Both the position numbers and the translations under genes were made by a program. The notes under the pieces were generated by a model. The model saw only the letters and a program-made list of their open reading frames with translations, was not told where the DNA came from and did no database searches. DNA of 44,421 nucleotides. Origin: TMED23 sp964566055 (GTDB taxonomy: Bacteria > Pseudomonadota > Alphaproteobacteria > Rhodospirillales > UBA2165). Location: the NCBI GenBank assembly GCA_964566055.1, contig CAZMHI010000040.1:1-44421 (forward strand). Reading direction: 5' to 3'. Positions 1 to 7,468 of the stretch are shown here, piece after piece. Numbering within the stretch: position 1 is the stretch's first letter; every line of letters begins with the position of its first letter.

Positions 1-1
1 A

Positions 2-463
2 CGAGAAATATCAAAGCAAGAACAGGTCACGTCAAAGTTCCAGATAAGAACCAAAACCGAACCTAACCCACAATATAGCATCGCCCAGAATGTAGTTAAC
101 AATGCTCGACTGAGCGTCCAACAAGCAGCGATGAACTCGATGTCCGTAGACAGTCAGTATTGTTATGGCGCGGGCTGCTTAGGGAAGGCAATTTCTCAAA
201 TTGCCGCCGCCGTGGGGCAGAAGAAAGCAAAAGACGAGTTAAATCAAGCAATGTCGGAACTGCAATCCACCTCTAAGTCTACGTGTTCCCACTTAGCGTT
301 GAGAAGCTCTCCAACTCGACGGCCTGTAAACATAGCCAGCTTAAATAATGCTCCTGCAAATTTGTTGTCGTCCTTGTCGCAAGCGTCAATAAGCTTACGA
401 CAATCCTCTGGCGTTAGAACGATGTCACGCGGCGGCGGCTCGGGAAACATGGTCAGATGTTGA
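2..463 (+). pseudogene. Stump of an unknown gene entering from the left edge, fused to antisense integrase
   Basis: The plus-strand frame is open from the window edge. Up to about 268 it reads like real protein: polar, Gln/Asn/Ser-rich, with a segment SVDSQYCYGAGCLGKAISQI followed by a helical KKAKDELNQAMSEL stretch. From about 270 the same frame only reads the antisense of the integrase and stops at 463, so the authentic part ends near 265-273. The gene therefore lacks its 5' end (outside the window) and its true 3' end (lost at the junction). I do not recognise the family. The Cys pair and low-complexity Gln/Ser content would suit an exported or element-borne accessory protein, but that is a guess. 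An internal ATG at 131 is not obviously preceded by a ribosome binding site. Confidence 0.45.
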
Positions 464-1023
464 GCGGGGTTATCAGTAATTAGGGACCATTTACCAGCCA
501 TCGTGAATACGTGCTTGATCAATGCCGCAACTCGGTTAGCTGTCGCAGGAGATAGCTTTTTCTTAACAGAAGTATGAATTGTCTGGAGTTGGTGGAGCGA
601 AATCTCCGACAGTTTCTTGGGACCAAGGCTGGGGAGAACGTGATCCCGCATACGTTGGGCATCACTCCTGTAACTTCGCTTTCTATCTTTCGCATATTCA
701 AGGTAACGTTCTGCCAATTCAGCGAATGTATCTTCCTGACGTTTCTCTTGTCGATCTGTTTGGGGATCGGAGCCTTGACGAACTCCAGCAAGAATATCTT
801 GAGCAAGTCCCCTGGCCTTTGTAGGGGTGAATAAACCGAAGTCTCCAATTGTATGTCGTTTCTTGGTGCCAGACTTGTTACGATATGAAACAAAGAATGA
901 TTTACGACCTGACGGATAGACCCTTACACCGAAGCCTCGTAAATCATCATCGAAGCGGAGGTCTGCCTTGTTGTTTGCCTTTTCGTAGTCCATTGCCTTG
1001 ATTGTGGTGTTGGTAAGTTTCAT
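244..1023 (-). pseudogene. Truncated tyrosine integrase (P4/DUF4102 type)
   Basis: Site-specific recombinase that would have integrated the element at tRNA-Phe. Residues 1-90 form the arm-binding DUF4102-type domain (DDDLRGFGVRVYPSGRKSFF and SGTKKRHTIGDF motifs). Residues 98-190 form the SAM-like core-binding domain. The catalytic domain begins near 200 and contains the first catalytic Arg in TGRRVGE (R236). The sequence stays family-like through KWEHVDLE (residue 251), then changes to eight unrelated residues and a stop. The His-x-x-Arg box and the nucleophilic Tyr are missing, about 130-150 residues short of the usual length near 400, so the enzyme must be inactive. The break coincides with the end of the unknown plus-strand gene, as expected of a deletion or rearrangement inside an old island. 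The start codon lies 140 bp from the att site, the usual arrangement. Confidence 0.85.
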
Positions 1024-1038
1024 CGACTTAATCCGTAA

Positions 1039-1060
1039 TGAGTACCCATTGAGTACCCAT
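1039..1060. repeat. Tandem 11-bp direct repeat upstream of integrase
   Basis: Two abutting perfect copies of TGAGTACCCAT lie at 1039-1049 and 1050-1060, just in front of the integrase start. Short direct repeats between an integrase gene and its att core are typical of arm-type integrase binding sites. This assignment is inferred from position. Confidence 0.5.
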
Positions 1061-1096
1061 TATACAGGAAACTGGATGTATGGTCGAGGAACTATA

Positions 1097-1114
1097 AGCT
1101 ATTGTAAAATAGCT
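1097..1114. repeat. Inverted repeat between integrase and att site
   Basis: AGCTATT-GTAA-AATAGCT is a perfect 7-bp inverted repeat with a 4-nt loop, in AT-rich DNA between the integrase and the tRNA fragment. It may be part of the attachment-site architecture or an element-end hairpin. It has no T-tract on either side, so a terminator role is unlikely. Confidence 0.35.
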
Positions 1115-1162
1115 AATAACAATAACATAGAAGGCTTAGGAAGCTAAAGAATATGTGGAAAT

Positions 1163-1212
1163 GGGGACTGAAAATCCTCGTGTCGGTGGTTCAAATCCGC
1201 CCCTGGGCACCA
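1163..1212 (+). other. attR: 3' fragment of tRNA-Phe (GAA)
   Basis: The sequence carries the 3' part of a tRNA-Phe. The anticodon stem GGGGA/TCCTC (1163-1167 with 1175-1179, one G-T pair) encloses loop CTGAAAA with anticodon GAA at 1170-1172. A variable loop, a T arm GGTGG-TTCAAAT-CCGCC, the acceptor 3' strand CCTGGGC, discriminator A and CCA ending at 1212 follow. The 5' half (acceptor GCCCAGG and D arm) is absent: the bases before 1163 are unrelated AT-rich DNA. A 3' tRNA fragment next to an integrase is the hallmark of the distal attachment site of an element integrated in a tRNA gene. By its polarity the element lies to the left (below 1163), and the intact tRNA-Phe should lie beyond the left edge. 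Confidence 0.85.
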
Positions 1213-1337
1213 TCCTTTTTCTATCGTGTTGATTCAAATAAATTAATTTAGTGATTTGACTATTTGAGTGGCAGGTAGGAATAGGTAAGTCACTTTTCGT
1301 TCGATAATTCTCAGACCAATTATGCACTTTGCCACAA

Positions 1338-1727
1338 TTATTTGGTCAATCCATTTATCTCGACGATGAGCAATAAAGCAGCTATCACGGCAAAGTTGGT
1401 AAAAATGCCGATTACCAGATGAATGCGGCGAAAGGGATTGTCTTTAATCTTCCACCAGCGCAGAAAGATGAAGCTGGCGGTGACAGTAAAGATGATCAGA
1501 ATTAAAGCACCGATCCCTGCATAATAATCAAGCAACACCAGGAGGCTGCCGAGCCATTGAGAGGCCAGACCAATCGGCAGTGCAATCTCCGGCATCGGCA
1601 CACCAAATCCCCGCATCTCCTCGTGAACATCTGCCCGGCGGAAAAAATTAATAACGCCAATGACAATGAAACAGACGGCAACCAGGATATGAGCCAGGGT
1701 TTGAATGAAAGTGTGATCAGCATGCAT
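1338..1727 (-). CDS. DoxX-family small membrane protein
   Basis: A 129-residue hydrophobic protein with four predicted membrane helices, roughly residues 8-28, 46-68, 71-91 and 100-124. The conserved-looking IGLASQWLGSLLVLL and LRWWKI segments resemble DoxX/DoxD-like proteins. Members of that family occur beside oxidoreductases; no defined reaction can be assigned. It is the last gene of the minus-strand run. Its ATG lies 3 nt past the stop of the E1 beta gene, and its ribosome binding site (AGGAAA) lies inside the end of that gene, so it is almost certainly co-translated with the E1 genes. Family assignment is moderate, the membrane topology strong. Confidence 0.65.
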   Translation of the reverse strand: MHADHTFIQTLAHILVAVCFIVIGVINFFRRADVHEEMRGFGVPMPEIALPIGLASQWLGSLLVLLDYYAGIGALILIIFTVTASFIFLRWWKIKDNPFRRIHLVIGIFTNFAVIAALLLIVEINGLTK

Positions 1728-1730
1728 AAT

Positions 1731-2705
1731 CTAATTTCCTACCAATTCGCGGGCGGCGGCAACAATTTTATCCGGTGTGATATCGAGGCAGTTTTCAAGC
1801 AGCGGACTGGCGGGGACCGGCACATTGGGGCGGGCAATCCGCTTGATCGGCGCTTTCAGCGCTTCAAACGCAGCCTCGCTAACAATAGCCGAAATCTCTG
1901 CCGCCACGCCGCAGCTTTCATTGGTTTCGTCAATTATGATCACCCGGCCCGTCTTGGTGACAGATTCGAGAATGATATCCTTGTCGAGCGGCGATAATGT
2001 ACGGAGATCAACCACTTCGGCCTCAATTCCTGCACCGGATATTTCTTCCGCCGCCTCAAGCGCCGTCACCACCGAGCGGGAGCTGGCAATCAGTGAGATG
2101 TCTTTGCCCGCACGTTTGATCTCGCCGGAGCCAAGCTCAATAACGAAATCGTCTTCTGGCACCTCGCCTTCGACGCCGAGTAATCTGGCATGGGAAATAA
2201 TTGCGGTTGGGTTGTTGCTGGCAACCGCCGCCTTAAAGAGCCCCTTAACGTCTTTGGGTGAAGACGGCACCACGATCTCGATGCCTGGGTTGTTCCACAG
2301 CATAGCCTGCGGGCTGTGCGAATGCTGGCCGCCGCCACCGCCGCGCAGCCCGTGCAACATGGTAAAGACCATCGGCACGTTGATCTGACCGCCCGACATA
2401 TGATGCGCCACGCCGGCTTCCGCTACCAATTGGCACCAGGCCAGCAGTGAAAAACTGCCGACGCCGAAATCAACGATGGGCCGGGCACCGGCCATGGCTG
2501 CGCCGATACCCAGCGAAGCCAATCCGGCTTCGGAACAGGGCGGATCAAATACCCGGTCCGGAAAATCATCCCGTACTTGCTCGATCAAGGGCCGTTGTGG
2601 TCCAAGACCCAGTATATTGGTGCCAACGAGGCTGACGGCAGGTTCAGCCGCCATGCATTCCCGCATACCGTCGACCAGTGCTTGCGCATATGAGATTTTA
2701 GCCAT
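1731..2705 (-). CDS. TPP-dependent 2-oxoacid dehydrogenase E1 beta subunit (second pair)
   Basis: The 324-residue beta subunit of a branched-chain/acetoin-type E1. With the alpha subunit just upstream it would form the alpha2beta2 enzyme that decarboxylates a 2-oxo acid or cleaves a ketone on thiamine pyrophosphate. The Glu that activates the TPP aminopyrimidine is visible as CSEAG (E59). The GAAMAGARPIVDFGV segment, the QHSHSPQ loop carrying the active-site His and the C-terminal transketolase fold (DLRTLSPLDKDII, RIARPNVPVP) follow. It has lost the usual N-terminal GEDVG..GGVF stretch kept by the other beta subunit (here GTNILGLGPQRPL), so the two pairs have diverged and are not recent copies. 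It is spaced 9 nt from the alpha gene, with a GGAGAG ribosome binding site. Confidence 0.88.
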   Translation of the reverse strand: MAKISYAQALVDGMRECMAAEPAVSLVGTNILGLGPQRPLIEQVRDDFPDRVFDPPCSEAGLASLGIGAAMAGARPIVDFGVGSFSLLAWCQLVAEAGVAHHMSGGQINVPMVFTMLHGLRGGGGGQHSHSPQAMLWNNPGIEIVVPSSPKDVKGLFKAAVASNNPTAIISHARLLGVEGEVPEDDFVIELGSGEIKRAGKDISLIASSRSVVTALEAAEEISGAGIEAEVVDLRTLSPLDKDIILESVTKTGRVIIIDETNESCGVAAEISAIVSEAAFEALKAPIKRIARPNVPVPASPLLENCLDITPDKIVAAARELVGN

Positions 2706-2714
2706 TTTTCTCTC

Positions 2715-3737
2715 CTATGCTGCGTAGACGCCGTCGAGGGCGGATTGAGGATCGGGGAGGGCGCTGGCTTCACCAAAAGCACGGGCCTCGGCAATTTGGT
2801 CACATATTTCACTGTCGCTCTCAAGTAAATCGTCCCGGCTCAACAGTTCCGCCGCAAGCTGGCTGCGGATAAAGCGGATCAGCGGGTCAAACTTGTCAAC
2901 CCAATCCGCATGTTCGCCGGTGATAAGTGATTTGTCCCAAGCCGCTGCCAGTTGCGTGACGCCCGTCGCTTGTGTTGGCCATAAGGGGCGGGAGCCTGGC
3001 CAGCGCTCGGTGTAGGTTTCAATAAAAGCCGGGCCGCTACCTTTTCTCATCTCACTGACTGCCTCGGCAATCACCGCATGCACGGCAGCGACATCGGCGC
3101 CATCAACGAGCTCGGATTTAATATTAAGCGATTTCGGAATATCGCTGATCCGGCTGGCGGCAATCTCGGAAGAAGGAAAGCCGCCTTCCTGTGCACTGAT
3201 GGCGCCGGAGTTGTTATTCTCACAAACGAAGAGCACGGGCAGGGACCAAAGCGAGGCGAGATTCATGGCTTCAAATACGACACCTTCTTCCATGGCGCCA
3301 TCACCAAAAAACACAACACAGATATTGCCTTCACCAGCTTGTTTCAATGCAAAGCCCGCGCCTGCCGCCAGGCCAACCGCTCCACCAACCAAGCCGGAAG
3401 TCGAGAGAAAACCGGCTTCCCGAACGGTTAGGTGCAACGTACCACCACGGCCTTTGTTGTAACCATCGATGCGGCCAAGAATTTCAGCAACCATGCGGCC
3501 TGGATCGGCACCGCGGGCCAGCAGATGCCCATGATTACGCCAAGTTGTCAGCAGCAGATCGGTCTGCCGCAAAGACTCAACCACGGCTGCGCCGGTGGCC
3601 TCCTCGCCAATATAGAGGTGGTAGTGGCCAAAATTATGATCACCGGCCAGATCGATCAGCATTTCCTCAAACCGGCGGATCAAAAGCATGCGCTCAAGAA
3701 TGGTCAAATTTTGATCCGGTGTTAGGTTATTTGTCAT
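2715..3737 (-). CDS. TPP-dependent 2-oxoacid dehydrogenase E1 alpha subunit (second pair)
   Basis: A 340-residue alpha subunit of the AcoA/PdhA/BkdA1 family. The TPP-binding motif runs from GDG (145-147) to ENN (173-175). YIGEEATGA and TWRNHGHLLARG match the family's substrate-channel and HRxHG-like segment, but here the second reads RNHGH rather than HRGHG. GYNKGRGGTLHL is the conserved loop near the active site. It pairs with the beta subunit downstream. The start is supported by a GGGGGG ribosome binding site 6 nt upstream, and the gene begins 12 nt after the previous stop. The substrate cannot be deduced; acetoin, pyruvate or branched-chain 2-oxo acids are the family's usual ones. Confidence 0.88.
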   Translation of the reverse strand: MTNNLTPDQNLTILERMLLIRRFEEMLIDLAGDHNFGHYHLYIGEEATGAAVVESLRQTDLLLTTWRNHGHLLARGADPGRMVAEILGRIDGYNKGRGGTLHLTVREAGFLSTSGLVGGAVGLAAGAGFALKQAGEGNICVVFFGDGAMEEGVVFEAMNLASLWSLPVLFVCENNNSGAISAQEGGFPSSEIAASRISDIPKSLNIKSELVDGADVAAVHAVIAEAVSEMRKGSGPAFIETYTERWPGSRPLWPTQATGVTQLAAAWDKSLITGEHADWVDKFDPLIRFIRSQLAAELLSRDDLLESDSEICDQIAEARAFGEASALPDPQSALDGVYAA

Positions 3738-3749
3738 GTTTTACCCCCC

Positions 3750-4757
3750 TTAGTCCAAGCCGCCAAACATCTCGGTCACCTTCGCCACCACTTGATCCAC
3801 GCTTGGTACCGTCAAACTTTCCAGGGCTGGACTATACGGTACTGGAACATCGGGTGCCGCCAGCCGCATCACTGGTGCGTCGAGATAATCGAATGCTAGT
3901 TCGCCAATGGTGGCAGCGATTTCACCGGTAATACCAAAAGACTGATAGCCGCCATCCAGCACAAGCGCCCGCCCGGATTTCCGCACCGAAGCCACAATGG
4001 TTTCAACATCAAGCGGCGCCAGGCTGCGAAGATCAACCACTTCGGCGCTGACGTTTTTGGCTGCCAATTGTTCGGCTGCCGCCAGCGCGGTATGCACCGA
4101 TCGAGCGACCGCAAAAATTGAAACATCTGCGCCTTCGCGTTTCACCGAGGCAGAACCCAGTGGAATAAAATGCTCACCATCGGGCACCGGTTCTTTCAAA
4201 TTGTAGGTCATGCGGTCTTCCATAAAGATCACCGGATTGTTGTCGCGGACGGCAGCTTTGAACAACCCTTTGGCGTCGCTGGCCGAGCTCGGCATGACAA
4301 CTTTCAAACCCGGTATGTGCGCCAGCCAACTATGCAGGCTTTGCGAATGTTGCGGCCCGAGATTGCCGCCAACGCCAATACCGGTACGTAGGACCAGCGG
4401 CACGTTAAAGCCGCCCGCTGACATGTAGTGAACTTTGGCCGCCTGATTGACCAATTGATCCATCACCAAAGTGAGAAAATCACCAAACATAACCTCGATA
4501 ATTGGACGCGATCCCGCCATTGCTGCCCCAACAGCAAGGCCGAAGATGGCTGATTCTGAGATCGGTGTATCGATGACACGCTCAACGCCAAAAGTTTCGA
4601 ACAGTCCTTCGGTTTGTTTGAAAACACCACCCGCAGCACCGACGTCTTCACCGATCAGAATAATGTTTTGGTCAGCTTTCATTTCCTCAAACATGGCTTC
4701 GAGGACCGCATCTTTGAGCGATATTATTCGATCGGTATGTTGGCTATCAGGCGGCAT
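3750..4757 (-). CDS. TPP-dependent 2-oxoacid dehydrogenase E1 beta subunit (first pair)
   Basis: The beta subunit of the first E1 pair, 335 residues from the chosen start. It keeps the canonical GEDVG..GGVFKQTEGL segment, the TPP-activating Glu in ISESA (E68), GLAVGAAMAGSRPI, the QHSQSLHSW active-site loop and the C-terminal LRSLAPLDVETI and RLAAPDVPVPYSP segments. The frame is open to 4784. The start at 4757 is preferred because GAGG sits 7 nt upstream of it and the N-terminus then has family length. It overlaps the alpha gene end by 11 nt, implying translational coupling. ATG at 4763 is an alternative. It is the more canonical of the two beta subunits here. Confidence 0.88.
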   Translation of the reverse strand: MPPDSQHTDRIISLKDAVLEAMFEEMKADQNIILIGEDVGAAGGVFKQTEGLFETFGVERVIDTPISESAIFGLAVGAAMAGSRPIIEVMFGDFLTLVMDQLVNQAAKVHYMSAGGFNVPLVLRTGIGVGGNLGPQHSQSLHSWLAHIPGLKVVMPSSASDAKGLFKAAVRDNNPVIFMEDRMTYNLKEPVPDGEHFIPLGSASVKREGADVSIFAVARSVHTALAAAEQLAAKNVSAEVVDLRSLAPLDVETIVASVRKSGRALVLDGGYQSFGITGEIAATIGELAFDYLDAPVMRLAAPDVPVPYSPALESLTVPSVDQVVAKVTEMFGGLD

Positions 4758-5706
4758 AGACATGCCTCGCAAGATCATCGGCATCGGGTTCCGGCATCTC
4801 TTTGGCTTCTTTGGCGGCGGCGATTACCGATGCTTCAATTTCGCTATTTAATTGATCAAGTTCTGCTTGTTCAAATTTTCCTTCAGCCACCATCGTCTCG
4901 GCCAGTTTTAAAATCGGATCACGCTCCAGCCAAAGCTGGCGTTCCGCATCATCTTTGTATTCCTGCCTATCACCGACATGATGTCCGGTATAGCGGTAGG
5001 TGTCGAAGATCAGAAAGCTCGGCCCTTCACCATCGCGCACCCGGGTGACGGCCTTTGACACCAACTCATGAACCACCAGCACATCCATGCCATCAGCTTT
5101 TTCTGACGGGATATCGAAAGCCTCGCCGCGCTTGGCATAGGGCCGGCCTGCCGTGACATCATCGATCTCGGTAAATTCGCCATAGCCATTATTTTCACAG
5201 ACGAACACTACGGGCAGAGACCACAGCGCCGCCATGTTGAGAGATTCGAACAGAATGCCCTGATTAAGGACGCCATCACCGAAAAAACTGACGGCTACTT
5301 GACCTGTCCCTCGCAACTTGGCTGATAGCGCCGCCCCCGTTGCCAAGGGAACGGAGCCGCCGACAATGCCGTTGGTGCCCAAATTACTGGTCGCCGGATC
5401 ATAGATATGCATGGAGCCGCCCCGGCCCATACCATAGCCTGGACGCCGGCCAATAATTTCAGCGAACAAGCGGCCAAGCTCACTGCCCTTGGCGATGCAA
5501 TGACCGTGGCCGCGGTGATGGCTGGCGATATAGTCATCTGAATTTAGCGCCGCACAGGTGCCGACACCGACCGCTTCCTGACCGGAGTAAAGATGTACCA
5601 GACCTGGTGCCAGACCGGCATTGTGAAATTTACGCACCTCTTCTTCAAAGGCGCGGATCGTCACCATACCTCGATAGAGTTCGAGTAATTTATCTTTGGC
5701 CAGCAC
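4747..5706 (-). CDS. TPP-dependent 2-oxoacid dehydrogenase E1 alpha subunit (first pair)
   Basis: A 319-residue alpha subunit with HHRGHGH (63-69), YGMGRGGSMH, GDG (143-145) to ENN (171-173), and the GYGEFTEIDDVTAGRPYAKR loop typical of AcoA/PdhA-type enzymes. The frame is open much further upstream, but that extension lies inside the end of hyuB in another frame and has no family similarity. A GTG at 5706 follows GGTGGGAG at good spacing and gives the usual protein length, so I place the start there, 13 nt after the hyuB stop. No E2 lipoyl-transacylase or E3 gene is linked, so either distant ones are used or the enzyme works as a free E1. Confidence 0.87.
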   Translation of the reverse strand: MLAKDKLLELYRGMVTIRAFEEEVRKFHNAGLAPGLVHLYSGQEAVGVGTCAALNSDDYIASHHRGHGHCIAKGSELGRLFAEIIGRRPGYGMGRGGSMHIYDPATSNLGTNGIVGGSVPLATGAALSAKLRGTGQVAVSFFGDGVLNQGILFESLNMAALWSLPVVFVCENNGYGEFTEIDDVTAGRPYAKRGEAFDIPSEKADGMDVLVVHELVSKAVTRVRDGEGPSFLIFDTYRYTGHHVGDRQEYKDDAERQLWLERDPILKLAETMVAEGKFEQAELDQLNSEIEASVIAAAKEAKEMPEPDADDLARHVYAA

Positions 5707-5719
5707 TTTTGCTCCCACC

Positions 5720-7468
5720 CTAAGCAGCGCGAAGTTTGCGGGTCTCGTCCTCGTTAATCGTCTGCGTTTTTGGGTCGATGTCAACTTTATAAATGTCCCG
5801 GGCAGCTTCAATACTGACCAGTTCATTGATGACATCTTCCAGCACCATTTCAGGATCACGCTCAGCCGGATCACCTACACCGCCGCCGCCGGAGGATTGC
5901 TTGATGATAATGTCGCCTTCCTTGACCTCGACCATGCGGTGCGGTTTTACCCTAATCCGCTCCTCGCCCCGATCAATATACGTGCGGCAGACTGGTGACG
6001 GATTGCCACCTTGAGCGCCGAAGCCCTGGACGACATCGCCGTCCGAGCTGCCGGTCGCCATTTGGCCATCGCTGCCTTCATTGACCGCCTCCCAGTGAAT
6101 CCCGGGACCACCGCGCCAGCGGCCTTCACCGGTGAAGTCCTCCACCATTTCATATTTAAGAATTCGCCATGGCAGGCGGGCTTCCATTTCTTCCATATCG
6201 CCCCGGTTAATGGCGCCCATGGCGGTCAGCGAGGTCACACCCTGGTAGCCGTCATAGCCCCAGACCGCACCAGCGCTGCCGTCATAATCAAACGAAGTCC
6301 GCACATAGCGCTCATTGGTGCGGGGATCGACGCCGAAAGTATAATCACCCCGGTGCTTACCCCAAGCAGCAATGGCGCGGTCCGGCCTCGCCTTGGAAAG
6401 CGCGTCGAGCACGGCCTCCATGATCTGGTTGCCCATATTGACTGGTGAAGCGCCGACGGTCGCCGGATATTCGCAATTCACTACCGAGCCCAAAGGCGCT
6501 TTGATATCAATCGCCCGCATGGTGCCGGCGTTATGATAGTCGGATAGCGCCGGATCAAAAGTCATGATGGCAGCGCCACTGGCACAGCCGTAGGTCGCTG
6601 CATAAACGCAATTAACAAATCCAGTGCGTTGCTTGTCGGAGTCTTCGAAATCGATGGTCATTTGATCGCCATCAATGGTTACCTTGACACGGATATAGAC
6701 ATGCTCGTCCAAAGTGGTGCCGTCGTCATCGGTGGCGGCTTCAGCCGTGTATTCACCATCCGGTATTTTGGCGATCTCTGCCCGGACCGCCCGTTCAGTG
6801 CGGTCGAACATTTCCTCAACGCAGGCCAGCACGGTATCCCGGCCAAAATTATCCAGTAGATCGGTCACGCGTTCTTCACATACTTTGGTGGAGGCGATCA
6901 TGGCGTAGTTATCGATCTTAACGCCTTCGGCAAACCGAACATTATTCCAAATCAGCTCAAATATTTCGGTCTGCTCAACGCCGGCCTCAACCACGCGGGT
7001 CGGTGGAATGCAGATGCCTTCGGCATGAATGTCATGACCGTTCGGGAAATAACCGCCCGGAAAGGAACCACCGGTGTCCTGCTGATGGGCGCGGGTCATG
7101 GTAAAGAACAGCAGCTCGCCTTCATAAAAGATCGGCCGGAAAAACGCCCAATCGGGCAAATGGTTGGCATGACCACCGTGATAGGGATCGTTGGAGAGAA
7201 AGACGTCTCCCGGGTTCATATCGCCTTCATATTTTTTGACCAAATCCCGGACCGGAAATTCACCACCCAGAAATTGAACCGGCAGCCCAACCGGCACAGC
7301 GATGGTCGAACCATCGGCGCCCCAAAGGCCGCAGGAGACATCATGCAGCTGGCTGATCAGCATATTCTGACAGGTCCGGTCGATAATGTAGCGCATCTCT
7401 TTGGTCGCGGTTTGCATTGAATGCCAAATCGTCGAGATCGTCGTCGGATCAAGTTTTACATCGCTCAT
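5720..7468 (-). CDS. hyuB: Hydantoinase / 5-oxoprolinase subunit B (HyuB)
   Basis: A 582-residue large subunit of the ATP-dependent hydantoinase/oxoprolinase/acetone-carboxylase-like family. These enzymes open five-membered lactam or imide rings, or act on related amides, using ATP handled by HyuA. Visible signatures are the N-terminal GTISTIWHSM-type opening, FLSNDPYHGGHANHLPD (family metal/active-site region), the GSFPGGYFPNGHDIHAEG segment and a C-terminal half with GRWRGGPG and SSGGGGVGDPAERDP. Its start overlaps the hyuA stop in TAATG, so the two are coupled. Cytoplasmic; the substrate is unknown. The following E1 genes suggest that the ring-opening product ends as a 2-oxo acid. Confidence 0.9.
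   Translation of the reverse strand: MSDVKLDPTTISTIWHSMQTATKEMRYIIDRTCQNMLISQLHDVSCGLWGADGSTIAVPVGLPVQFLGGEFPVRDLVKKYEGDMNPGDVFLSNDPYHGGHANHLPDWAFFRPIFYEGELLFFTMTRAHQQDTGGSFPGGYFPNGHDIHAEGICIPPTRVVEAGVEQTEIFELIWNNVRFAEGVKIDNYAMIASTKVCEERVTDLLDNFGRDTVLACVEEMFDRTERAVRAEIAKIPDGEYTAEAATDDDGTTLDEHVYIRVKVTIDGDQMTIDFEDSDKQRTGFVNCVYAATYGCASGAAIMTFDPALSDYHNAGTMRAIDIKAPLGSVVNCEYPATVGASPVNMGNQIMEAVLDALSKARPDRAIAAWGKHRGDYTFGVDPRTNERYVRTSFDYDGSAGAVWGYDGYQGVTSLTAMGAINRGDMEEMEARLPWRILKYEMVEDFTGEGRWRGGPGIHWEAVNEGSDGQMATGSSDGDVVQGFGAQGGNPSPVCRTYIDRGEERIRVKPHRMVEVKEGDIIIKQSSGGGGVGDPAERDPEMVLEDVINELVSIEAARDIYKVDIDPKTQTINEDETRKLRAA

Noticed and set aside
1136..1327. Minus-strand frame with RGGFEPPTRGFSV
   Set aside because: This peptide is the well-known spurious translation of the antisense strand of a tRNA 3' end. 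Here it simply confirms the tRNA-Phe fragment at 1163-1212.
1777..2388. Long Ser/Ala-rich plus-strand frame opposite the E1 beta gene
   Set aside because: A mirror of the E1 beta coding sequence in the opposite strand; low-complexity Ser/Ala composition and no ribosome binding site.
5707..5874. Upstream extension of the first E1 alpha frame
   Set aside because: It lies within the end of hyuB in a different frame, has no family-like sequence, and a GTG with a good ribosome binding site at 5706 gives the expected length.
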